Origin: Clostridia bacterium
GTDB lineage: Bacteria; Bacillota; Clostridia; Saccharofermentanales; UBA5734
Direction: 5' to 3'
Assembly: GCA_018056585.1 (NCBI GenBank)
Contig: JAGPFK010000138.1
Location: forward strand, 1-5,132
Length of the DNA: 5,132 nt
The stretch's first letter is position 1, and each line of letters opens with the position of its first letter. The notes under the pieces are model-generated. The model did no database searches and was not told where the DNA came from. It saw nothing but the letters and a program-made list of their open reading frames with translations. Of the stretch, positions 1 to 5,132 are shown piece by piece. The translations under genes and the position numbers were made by a program.

Positions 1-1135
1 ATTTTTTGCGGAAAACATTTCAGGCATGAGATTGGTCCAGATCTTTTGTCAGGAAGAGGCAAAACGTCAGGAATTTGAAGCGCTCAATGATGAATACTGC
101 AAAAGCACGTTGCTGCAGATTAAGCTTAATAGCTTGCTGCGGCCTCTCATGGAAGTGATCAACACCCTAGGCATCGTTCTTTTGATTGCCTATGCGACGC
201 GCAGCCTGACAGAAGGAACGCTACCCATCGGCGTGCTGTACGCTTTTACCTCATACATTAAGAAATTTTTTCAGCCGATTAATGATCTGGCTGAAAAATA
301 TTCAACCATTGAGTCAGCTGTTGTGTCAGCTGAGCGGATCTTTGAATTGCTGGATCAGGCAGACCGCCAGGAAAACCTGCACGAAGGCGAACCGCTTGAA
401 CAACTCAAAGGCCATGTGGCCTTTGAACACGTCTGGTTCGCCTATGAGGATGAGAACTGGGTTTTGCGAGACGTCTCCTTTACCGTTCAGCCTGGAGAAA
501 GCGCAGCGATCGTTGGAGCGACCGGTGCCGGCAAGACGACCATCATCTCGCTGCTGCTTCGATTCTACGATGTCCAGAAAGGCCGGATCCTGCTGGATGG
601 ACAGGATATCCGGCAATTCCGGCTGCATGATCTGAGGCGTCAGATTGCCGTGGTTCTCCAGGATGTGTTTCTTTTTTCCGGCACCATCGCGGACAACATC
701 CGCTTGGGTGATGGGACGATCGATGACGATCAGATCATGGAAGCTTTGAAATTATCTTATGCCGACACGTTTATCAGAGGATTGTCACGCCATATGGAAA
801 CGCCTGTCACGGAGCGCGGCAGTACTTTTTCTGCCGGGCAGCGGCAATTGCTCAGTTTTGCGCGCGCCATAGCCAGACAACCGGCTGTCTTTGTGCTGGA
901 TGAAGCCACGGCCAATATTGATACGGAAACGGAGCAATTCGTCCAGCAATCTATTTCTGCCGTTTCCCACCGCTGCACCATGCTGATCATCGCGCATCGC
1001 CTGTCTACCATCCGGAATTGTGATCAGATCATTGTGATTGATCAGGGCCAGGTTGTTGAAAGCGGCAGCCACGAAGAACTCATGGCCCGGAAAGGACGTT
1101 ACGCTGCGTTTTATAAGGCCCAGTTCAGTGCCTGA
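1..1135 (+). CDS. ABC exporter subunit (fused membrane and ATPase domains), 5' end outside the window
   Basis: This is the C-terminal part of an ATP-driven exporter half-transporter of the inner-membrane MsbA/MdlB/YheH type; the substrate is unknown. The frame is open back to base 2, where it reads FFAENISGMRLVQIF, a typical intracellular-loop sequence, so the ATG at 26 is internal and not the start. Counting from that Met, residues about 40-90 carry the last transmembrane segments. The ATPase domain has an A-loop tyrosine (FAYEDENW), Walker A GATGAGKTT (164-172), Q-loop VVLQD, signature FSAGQ (268-272) in place of LSGGQ, Walker B VFVLDEA with its catalytic Glu, D-loop ANID, and the H-switch His near 324. 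All catalytic residues are present, so the site should be active. Family knowledge: such subunits often work as heterodimers encoded by adjacent genes, so a partner may lie upstream. The gene ends inside the 3' end of the convergent apbE. Confidence 0.95.
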   Translation, partial: FFAENISGMRLVQIFCQEEAKRQEFEALNDEYCKSTLLQIKLNSLLRPLMEVINTLGIVLLIAYATRSLTEGTLPIGVLYAFTSYIKKFFQPINDLAEKYSTIESAVVSAERIFELLDQADRQENLHEGEPLEQLKGHVAFEHVWFAYEDENWVLRDVSFTVQPGESAAIVGATGAGKTTIISLLLRFYDVQKGRILLDGQDIRQFRLHDLRRQIAVVLQDVFLFSGTIADNIRLGDGTIDDDQIMEALKLSYADTFIRGLSRHMETPVTERGSTFSAGQRQLLSFARAIARQPAVFVLDEATANIDTETEQFVQQSISAVSHRCTMLIIAHRLSTIRNCDQIIVIDQGQVVESGSHEELMARKGRYAAFYKAQFSA

Positions 1136-2225
1136 TATTTTGATTGCTTTTTAAGTAATGCCGCATGCCATCGGTCATTTTTATTTCGCGATCCGGAAAG
1201 ATCCAGAGCGCCTCACAAGAGTCAAGGCGCGAAATGAGTGATTGACCCTCCTCATAGGGAAGGAGGAAAAGGGCCGTGGACAAATAGTCAGCCATCCCGC
1301 TATCGGGTGCCAAAACGGTGACTGAACGATAAAAGCGGGCCGGGTTCAGTGTTTTTGTATCAATCAGATGATGGTACCTTGTCCCGTTGATTTCAAAATA
1401 TCGTTGATAATCCCCGCTGGTTGCGACCGATAAGTCATTGACCAGAAGAACATCCATCGGGGGGTTCTCATCCGTTGACACGCTAAATGGATTTTGAATG
1501 CCAATCTGCCAGGTGTCTCGTCCGTCTGCTGGTTTTCCGATCAGGCGTACATTGCTGCCCCCGGCACTGACGATGCCTGATGTCAGCCCCTCTGAAATCA
1601 GGTCTCTTGCAACCAGTTCGGCCGCATATCCTTTGGCGATGGCCCCGACATCCAGTTTCATACCCTGCTTTTTTAAATAGACAGTGCCGGCCGATTCGTC
1701 AATGACCACCTGATCCGGATCACACAACCGGTCAGCTGTTTCAAGCTCTGACTGGGCTGGCAAAGAAAACGGTTCATTGTTGAGTGATCGCATCCAAATG
1801 TCATGCCAAATGGAAAGGACGGGGCCAAAAGCGATGTTGACCGTACCGGGTGACAGCCGGTCCGTTTTTTTAGCAAACAGCAGCAGATCGATGATCTCCT
1901 GATCGACCTGAACAGGCGCGATCCCGGCTTTTTCATTGACGGTGCAGAGGTTGTTGAGATCAGGGTAAGTCTGGTAGATGTCATACAAGCGATGAAGGGA
2001 CCAGAAGCGATCCTCGGCCAGTGAAAACCACTGCTGAAACTGTGTTTCTGAATCCGTGTAGGCTACGATGGTGATGACCGTGTCAAAGCATCCGGCAAAA
2101 GAGTCGCTGTATTTTTTAACAGCGGGTGTGCAGCCGATGGTCATGAGAAAAGAAAACAGGACCAGGAGGCAAAGGGCAATGGCAGCTAAAGCCCGTTTCG
2201 CTCTTTTATTCTTTTTGTGAACCAT
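1125..2225 (-). CDS. apbE: FAD:protein FMN transferase, lipoprotein form (ApbE family)
   Basis: ApbE enzymes cleave FAD and attach FMN covalently to Ser/Thr of redox proteins such as the Rnf and Na+-NQR subunits, outside the cytoplasmic membrane. From the ATG at 2225 the protein has 366 residues, close to the family norm. It starts with a basic stretch (KKNKRAKR), then a hydrophobic segment and the lipobox TIGC with Cys32, so it is probably a membrane-anchored lipoprotein. Family motifs follow in order: DVGAIAKGY (192-200), SAGGSNVRLIG, ATSGDY (268-273), YHHLID (284-289), and GMADYLSTALF, whose Asp313 and Thr317 match the Mg2+ ligands of characterised ApbE. The usual HxxDP is HLIDT here, a mild deviation. 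Start choice: ATG 2225 has GAAGG 8 nt upstream and sits directly before the basic n-region; ATG 2240 and GTG 2246 are in-frame alternatives that would add 5 or 7 residues. No Rnf or Nqr gene is in view, so the target protein is unknown. Confidence 0.93.
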   Translation of the reverse strand: MVHKKNKRAKRALAAIALCLLVLFSFLMTIGCTPAVKKYSDSFAGCFDTVITIVAYTDSETQFQQWFSLAEDRFWSLHRLYDIYQTYPDLNNLCTVNEKAGIAPVQVDQEIIDLLLFAKKTDRLSPGTVNIAFGPVLSIWHDIWMRSLNNEPFSLPAQSELETADRLCDPDQVVIDESAGTVYLKKQGMKLDVGAIAKGYAAELVARDLISEGLTSGIVSAGGSNVRLIGKPADGRDTWQIGIQNPFSVSTDENPPMDVLLVNDLSVATSGDYQRYFEINGTRYHHLIDTKTLNPARFYRSVTVLAPDSGMADYLSTALFLLPYEEGQSLISRLDSCEALWIFPDREIKMTDGMRHYLKSNQNIRH

Positions 2226-2286
2226 AAAGGGCGCCTTCATCAGCACGGATTGTTTTCCGGCGGCGGGTTTGAACGATATTTTGCAT
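2206..2286 (-). other. Candidate 26-codon leader ORF overlapping the apbE start
   Basis: A short ORF (ATG at 2286, stop at 2208-2206) begins 11 nt after AAAGGGG (2304-2298), the only strong purine-rich ribosome-binding-like stretch in the presumed apbE leader. It encodes a basic peptide, MQNIVQTRRRKTIR followed by a more acidic tail, and stops 18-20 nt inside apbE in another frame. If translated, its ribosomes would terminate just past the apbE start, which is the geometry of translational coupling. The peptide resembles nothing I recognise, the spacing is rather long, and an ORF of this length can arise by chance. Confidence 0.2.
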
Positions 2287-2288
2287 CT

Positions 2289-2334
2289 GATCGTGTTCCC
2301 CTTTCATTTTGTGGACGGTTAAACGAACATGATC
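2289..2334. repeat. Inverted repeat GATCGTGTTC / GAACATGATC around the apbE leader Shine-Dalgarno
   Basis: The 10-nt arms at 2289-2298 and 2325-2334 pair at 9 of 10 positions, with a 26-nt loop. In the apbE (minus) transcript the remaining pair is an A-C mismatch. The purine stretch AAAGGGG (2304-2298) abuts and partly enters the proximal arm. The distal arm spans the predicted apbE transcription start, so a full RNA hairpin would need transcription to begin slightly upstream. A protein operator is the other reading. Confidence 0.3.
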
Positions 2335-2363
2335 AAAATAACAAAAAAAGAGGGTAAAGACAA
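2335..2363 (-). promoter_or_regulatory. Candidate sigma-A promoter for apbE
   Basis: On the minus strand, TTGTCT (2363-2358, 4 of 6 consensus) is followed by a 17-nt spacer and TATTTT (2340-2335, 4 of 6), with a TG one base before the -10, an extended -10 feature. Transcription would start near 2328 and give apbE a leader of about 100 nt. The match is moderate and the T-rich spacer makes chance matches easier. Confidence 0.4.
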
Positions 2364-2367
2364 CCCG

Positions 2368-2397
2368 CTGACTGAAAAAGAAGGGATATGCTACAAT
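2368..2397 (+). promoter_or_regulatory. Candidate extended -10 promoter for metY
   Basis: CTGACT (2368-2373, 4 of 6) is followed by an 18-nt spacer and TACAAT (2392-2397, 5 of 6), with TG at 2389-2390 forming an extended -10. The predicted start near 2404 leaves a leader of only about 36 nt before the metY ATG. That is too short for a SAM riboswitch or T-box. Its -35 lies 4 bp from the -35 of the oppositely directed apbE promoter candidate. Confidence 0.55.
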
Positions 2398-2426
2398 ATC
2401 GTTAATCAATCAACCATCAAGGGTGG

Positions 2427-2432
2427 GGAGGA
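2427..2432 (+). promoter_or_regulatory. Ribosome binding site that sets the metY start
   Basis: GGAGGA lies 7 nt before the ATG at 2440, an almost ideal Shine-Dalgarno. It rules out the longer in-frame reading from the ATG at 2329, whose extra N-terminal residues would be translated from promoter and leader DNA and do not belong to the MetY family. Confidence 0.85.
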
Positions 2433-2439
2433 ACAGACC

Positions 2440-3720
2440 ATGATAGAATATCATCTTGAAACGCGCTGCGTACAGAGCGGTTATCAGCCGGAGGAAGGCC
2501 AGCCGCGTGTGCTGCCGATTTATCAGAGCACAACCTTTAAATACAACTCGGCTGAAAGGGTCGGGCAGTTGATGGATCTGCAGATTGAAGGTGATTACTA
2601 CACGAGATTGAGCAATCCGACCTTGTCTGCTGTTGAACGGAAAATCGCAGATCTGGAAGGCGGCGTGGCCGCGCTTCTGACTTCATCAGGACAGGCAGCG
2701 ACTTTCTATTCGGTCATCAACATCTGTCATGCGGGAGATCACCTCATCAGCTCGTCCTCTATCTACGGCGGCACATTTAACTTGTTTCAGAAAACGCTGC
2801 GGGAAATGGGTATTGAGGTCACATTTGTCAATCCGGATGATCCGGATGAGGTCCTGCGCCAGGCTTTCCGGCCAAACACGAAACTTGTTTTCGCCGAAAC
2901 GCTGTCCAATCCGACACTCGTTGTTCTTGACCTATCGCGGTTTGCCGCTCTGGCTCACGAACATGGCGTGCCGCTGATCGTGGATAACACTTTTCCAACG
3001 CCGATCAATTGCCGCCCGATTGAATTTGGAGCCGATATTGTGGTTCATTCAACCACAAAATACATGGATGGTCATGCCACCAGTTTGGGCGGAGCCATCG
3101 TAGACAGCGGCCGTTTTGATTGGTCCGGCGGCCGATTCCCGGAATTGACAGAACCGGACGCTTCTTACCATGGTGTTGTCTACACCGAACAATTTGGTCC
3201 GGCTGCTTATCTTTCTAAAGCAAGAGGACATCTGTTGCGTGACCTGGGGGCTGCAGCCAGTCCGTTCAATGCTTTTTTGCTGAATCTTGGATTAGAAACC
3301 CTCTTTTTGCGAATCGAACGCCATTGCCGTAACGCAGAAGCTGTTGCCGCGTTTCTGAGCCAGGATGACCGCATCAGCTGGGTCAATTATCCGAGTTTGC
3401 CGGATAGTCCCTATGCTCCATTGGTTCGGCGCTATCTGCCGAAAGGAACCTGCGGCGTCATTTCATTTGGGATTAAGGGCGGAAGACAGGCGGCTATGCG
3501 TTTCATGGAAGCCTTGAAGCTGGCGGCGATTGTTGTCCATGTAGCGGATGCCAGAACCAGCGTGCTGCATCCCGCCAGTACGACCCACCGGCAAATGACC
3601 GATGAAGAACTTATCCATGCCGGCATTACGCCGGATTTGATCCGTTTGTCTGTCGGCATAGAGCATATTGACGATATCCTCTGTGATATTCAGAACGCCC
3701 TTGCTGTTTGTCAGTCTTAA
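2440..3720 (+). CDS. metY: O-acetyl-L-homoserine sulfhydrylase (O-acetylhomoserine aminocarboxypropyltransferase)
   Basis: This cytoplasmic PLP enzyme makes L-homocysteine from O-acetylhomoserine and sulfide, the direct sulfhydrylation route to methionine; it belongs to the Cys/Met metabolism PLP family. The product has 426 residues, the usual MetY length. Visible are YYTRLSNPT (53-61), whose Tyr and Arg contact the cofactor phosphate of the neighbouring subunit, the phosphate-binding SSGQAA (82-87), Asp182 in VDNTF for the pyridine nitrogen, and the Schiff-base Lys207 in HSTTKYMDGH. The segment FPELTEPDASYHGVVY with the following LLRDLGAAASPFNAFLL marks MetY rather than cystathionine gamma-synthase or beta-lyase, which lack this long insertion. 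The C-terminus HPASTTHRQM...IRLSVGIEH is also typical. No metX (homoserine acetyltransferase) is nearby. It appears to be a one-gene transcript, with its own promoter, strong GGAGGA and a terminator right after the stop. Confidence 0.96.
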   Translation: MIEYHLETRCVQSGYQPEEGQPRVLPIYQSTTFKYNSAERVGQLMDLQIEGDYYTRLSNPTLSAVERKIADLEGGVAALLTSSGQAATFYSVINICHAGDHLISSSSIYGGTFNLFQKTLREMGIEVTFVNPDDPDEVLRQAFRPNTKLVFAETLSNPTLVVLDLSRFAALAHEHGVPLIVDNTFPTPINCRPIEFGADIVVHSTTKYMDGHATSLGGAIVDSGRFDWSGGRFPELTEPDASYHGVVYTEQFGPAAYLSKARGHLLRDLGAAASPFNAFLLNLGLETLFLRIERHCRNAEAVAAFLSQDDRISWVNYPSLPDSPYAPLVRRYLPKGTCGVISFGIKGGRQAAMRFMEALKLAAIVVHVADARTSVLHPASTTHRQMTDEELIHAGITPDLIRLSVGIEHIDDILCDIQNALAVCQS

Positions 3721-3726
3721 AGTTAT

Positions 3727-3750
3727 AAGGCCGGTCAGAACCGGCCTTTT
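3727..3750 (+). terminator. Intrinsic terminator of metY, possibly bidirectional
   Basis: A 9-bp stem, AAGGCCGGT paired with ACCGGCCTT, closes a CAGA tetraloop and runs into TTTT (3747-3750). It begins 6 nt after the metY stop codon and ends 2 nt before the stop of the convergent small gene, so it fills nearly all of the 32-bp gap. Read on the minus strand the same stem is followed by TTATAACTTT, a poorer U-tract, so termination of the small gene there is plausible but weaker. Confidence 0.88.
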
Positions 3751-3752
3751 AC

Positions 3753-3989
3753 TTATTCAGCATATTGTCTGAGAAATTGCTCAACGCGCAGCTGATCCTC
3801 CTGATCCGAACAGGAAATGGTAATATCCTGCTTTTGCGCGACGGAAAGGATCAAGTCTAATCCGATCCGGGAGGCCAGGCCACTGTTGGAGACCAATTGA
3901 TCCCCGTCTTCTGTGATCAGGCAAACCGGGCCTTTACAGGAGCGGATAATGGCTTTAAATTGATCTGCATTAACGGTTTTGAGCTTCAT
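3753..3989 (-). CDS. Small protein of unknown function, possibly HPr-like fold
   Basis: The gene encodes 78 soluble residues with no signal peptide or membrane segment. The ATG at 3989 has GGAGG 6 nt upstream and a good promoter further up, so expression is likely. I do not recognise a characterised family with certainty. The second half, with Ser40, a hydrophobic run GLDLILS, then DITISCSDQEDQLRVEQFL, follows the pattern of the last strand and helix of HPr (compare EITISASG and the final helix), and the length fits HPr at roughly 85. However, the protein contains no histidine, so the phosphorylated His15 of true HPr is missing and it cannot act as a PTS phosphocarrier. Comparable HPr-related proteins without the active site are common in Bacillota and have no established role. 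It has three cysteines (18, 23, 60). It shares no transcript with metY, which converges on it. Confidence 0.8.
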   Translation of the reverse strand: MKLKTVNADQFKAIIRSCKGPVCLITEDGDQLVSNSGLASRIGLDLILSVAQKQDITISCSDQEDQLRVEQFLRQYAE

Positions 3990-3995
3990 AGCAAA

Positions 3996-4000
3996 CCTCC
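3996..4000 (-). promoter_or_regulatory. Ribosome binding site of the small HPr-like gene
   Basis: Read on the minus strand, CGGAGGT includes GGAGG at 4000-3996, 6 nt before the ATG. It fixes the start of the 78-residue protein and supports that this short ORF is a real gene. Confidence 0.8.
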
Positions 4001-4064
4001 GGGCAATGAGACAAGATTAAAGCTGTCTTCTTATTTTAACGTGTATCGGCTATCTTATCCATCG

Positions 4065-4093
4065 ATTATATAGATATTATAAATAAAAATCAA
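4065..4093 (-). promoter_or_regulatory. Sigma-A promoter of the small HPr-like gene
   Basis: On the minus strand TTGATT (4093-4088, 4 of 6) is followed by exactly 17 nt and a perfect TATAAT (4070-4065), in very AT-rich DNA. Transcription should start near 4058, leaving a leader of about 70 nt. The leader holds only a short potential hairpin (AGACA/TGTCT, 5 bp) and no known riboswitch. Confidence 0.7.
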
Positions 4094-4107
4094 CCGAGGC
4101 TTCTGTT
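4085..4107 (-). terminator. Weak terminator-like hairpin or operator palindrome after the SNF2 gene
   Basis: About 18 nt after the SNF2 stop codon the minus strand reads AACAGAAGCCTCGGTT (4107-4092), an imperfect 16-bp palindrome, then GATTTTT. As RNA it gives AAC/GTT and GA/TC pairs with one mismatch and an AGCC loop, too weak for a confident terminator. It overlaps the -35 box of the next gene, so it could equally be an operator. Without a better terminator, read-through from SNF2 into the small gene is possible. Confidence 0.25.
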
Positions 4108-4125
4108 CAATATGCACAAAACAAG

Positions 4126-5132
4126 TCAGGGTTCAAACAAACTCATGACTTCTTCGAGTGTCATCTTAGACAATAGGTTCTGGCCGGGCTTGATGATGGA
4201 ATCAATTAGATTTTTCTTTTTTTGCTGTAACGCCAGGATTTTATCTTCAACCGAGTGCCGCGTAAAAAGCTTGAATACCTGAACGACATTTTCTTGTCCG
4301 ATTCGATAAGCGCGGTCTGTTGCCTGTTCTTCAACCGCTGGATTCCACCAGGGATCGTAATGAATCACGGTGTCCGCACCGGTCAGATTGAGACCGGTGC
4401 CGCCTGCGCGTAAGGAAATTAAAAATAAATTTCCTTCCCCGTTGTTGAATCGTTCGACCTGTGCGATGCGTTCTTCCGAGGGAACCTGTCCATCGATGTA
4501 AAAGGTAAAGATACCTTTGGCTTCCTGATTTTTCCGGATGATTTCCAGCATGCTGGTAAACTGGGAAAAGACAAGAACGCGGTGACCAGATGAAAAGCAA
4601 TCAGCCAGAAGCTCTTCCAATAAAAGCAGTTTACCGCTGCCGCCGTCGTATCCATCAAGGAATAAAGCGGGGTGGCAACAAATTTGGCGCAATCGTGTCA
4701 GCAGAGCGAGAATATAGATTTGACTGCGTGCGTATCCGTTCAGTGCAATCTCTTCTTTCAGATCGGCTCGGGACCGCGTAAGGAAAGCATCGTAAATGGA
4801 ACGCTGTTCGGGCGTCATATCGCAAATGGTCCGGCTTTCGATCTTATCTGGTAGTTCGCAAAGAACATCTTTCTTCATGCGGCGTAAGATGAAGGGTGCA
4901 ATCTGTCGATGCAGGTCTTTCAGCGCTTCTTCGTCATGATCCCGTATAATCGGTATTTCATATCTGTTCTGGAAGACGCGTTGGCTTTGAAGGTAGCCCG
5001 GCAGAATAAAATCGAACAGAGACCACAGTTCCAGCAAAGAATTTTCCAGGGGCGTGCCGGTCAGGGCGAAAGCCCGTTCTGTACGGATTTGCTTGACAGA
5101 GCGTGCGTTCAGGGTATCGGGATTTTTGATGT
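4126..5132 (-). CDS. SNF2-family DNA-dependent ATPase/helicase, 5' end outside the window
   Basis: SNF2 ATPases use ATP to translocate along double-stranded DNA and displace or remodel bound proteins; the bacterial ones (RapA-like and others) are mostly of unclear role. The frame is open to the window edge, so the TTG at 5037 is not the start. The 334 visible residues begin at IKNP, just after the DEAQ box, and include motif III ALTGTPLEN (5067-5041), then ELWSLFDFILPGYL, the APFILRRMKKDV linker, motif IV VLVFSQFTSML, motif V SLRAGGTGLNL, then HYDPWWNPAVE and motif VI QATDRAYRIGQ with its arginine fingers (Gln at 4326-4324). The protein ends soon after the helicase core, with no extra C-terminal domain. 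Walker A and any N-terminal SWIM zinc finger would be off the window. The gene ends 136 bp before the next start, with no strong terminator. Confidence 0.95.
   Translation of the reverse strand, partial: IKNPDTLNARSVKQIRTERAFALTGTPLENSLLELWSLFDFILPGYLQSQRVFQNRYEIPIIRDHDEEALKDLHRQIAPFILRRMKKDVLCELPDKIESRTICDMTPEQRSIYDAFLTRSRADLKEEIALNGYARSQIYILALLTRLRQICCHPALFLDGYDGGSGKLLLLEELLADCFSSGHRVLVFSQFTSMLEIIRKNQEAKGIFTFYIDGQVPSEERIAQVERFNNGEGNLFLISLRAGGTGLNLTGADTVIHYDPWWNPAVEEQATDRAYRIGQENVVQVFKLFTRHSVEDKILALQQKKKNLIDSIIKPGQNLLSKMTLEEVMSLFEP

Larger units (their letters stand above)
2272..2403. repeat. Inverted pair AACGATATT / AATATCGTT in the divergent control region
   Basis: AACGATATT (2272-2280) and AATATCGTT (2395-2403) are exact 9-nt inverse complements, 114 bp apart. 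The right copy begins within the metY -10 and runs to the predicted start. The left copy lies in the apbE leader, just after the leader-ORF ATG. Read in their own directions, both copies are preceded by ATGC with a one-base gap. They may be paired operator sites or coincidence. Confidence 0.35.

Noticed and set aside
1236..1276. CCTCC / GGAGG inverted motif inside apbE
   Set aside because: It lies in well-conserved coding sequence (the YEEGQ region), no ORF start follows at a sensible distance, and it is short enough to be chance.
1498..1680. Short ORF on the plus strand opposite apbE
   Set aside because: It is an antisense shadow of apbE with no ribosome binding site and no recognisable protein pattern.
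2226..2246. apbE start at GTG 2246 or ATG 2240
   Set aside because: Possible, but both have poorer Shine-Dalgarno placement than ATG 2225 (GAAGG, 8 nt), and the lipoprotein signal n-region begins right after 2225.
2352..2366. GGGT/ACCC mini-hairpin upstream of metY
   Set aside because: It has only 4 bp, lies upstream of the predicted metY start, and overlaps the leftward promoter, so it is not a riboswitch or terminator.
2329..2439. Longer metY reading frame from the ATG at 2329
   Set aside because: The extra 37 codons cover the predicted promoter and leader, have no ribosome binding site, and extend beyond the MetY family N-terminus. The ATG at 2440 has GGAGGA at 7 nt.
4126..5132. SNF2 ATPase as part of a phage defence system such as DISARM
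   Set aside because: No methylase, DUF1998, phospholipase D-like or other defence gene is visible beside it. The neighbours are metabolic, and the core motifs fit a stand-alone chromosomal SNF2 protein.
1..5132. Mobile elements, CRISPR arrays, tRNA or rRNA genes
   Set aside because: No transposase-like sequence, spaced direct repeats, tRNA cloverleaf or rRNA stretch was seen, and gene spacing is compact throughout.

Overview
The window looks like a stretch of ordinary chromosome from a mid-GC member of the Bacillota (Firmicutes). The reasons are Shine-Dalgarno sequences of the GGAGG type, sigma-A-like promoters, a Gram-positive-style lipoprotein form of ApbE, an ABC exporter half with YheH/MdlB-like features, and a stand-alone SNF2 ATPase. 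The genus cannot be told from the sequence. Five protein genes are visible, and the two outermost run off the window.

Layout. Positions 1-1135 (+) hold the C-terminal part of an ABC exporter subunit: the last transmembrane segments and a complete nucleotide-binding domain. It runs tail to tail into apbE (1125-2225, -), a lipoprotein FAD:protein FMN transferase, and the two genes share 11 bp at their 3' ends. Then comes a divergent regulatory region (about 2226-2439). It has two candidate promoters placed back to back, two sets of inverted repeats and a possible 26-codon leader ORF ahead of apbE. Rightwards from it runs metY (2440-3720, +), O-acetylhomoserine sulfhydrylase, which ends in a strong stem-loop terminator that fills most of the gap to the next gene. 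That gene (3753-3989, -) encodes a 78-residue protein that may have an HPr-like fold. It has its own good promoter (TTGATT-17-TATAAT) and GGAGG ribosome binding site. Last is the C-terminal two thirds or so of the ATPase core of a SNF2-family helicase (4126-5132, -), whose start lies beyond the right edge.

How the genes relate. They do not form one pathway. metY assimilates sulfide into homocysteine; ApbE attaches FMN to redox subunits at the cell surface; the ABC subunit exports an unknown substrate; SNF2 remodels protein-DNA complexes. The only visible link between neighbours is the shared apbE/metY control region. No mobile element, CRISPR array, tRNA, rRNA or known riboswitch was seen. 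I found no convincing undescribed system. The points most worth a second look are the apbE/metY divergent control region, the lack of a SAM riboswitch or T-box in front of metY, and the small histidine-free HPr-like protein.
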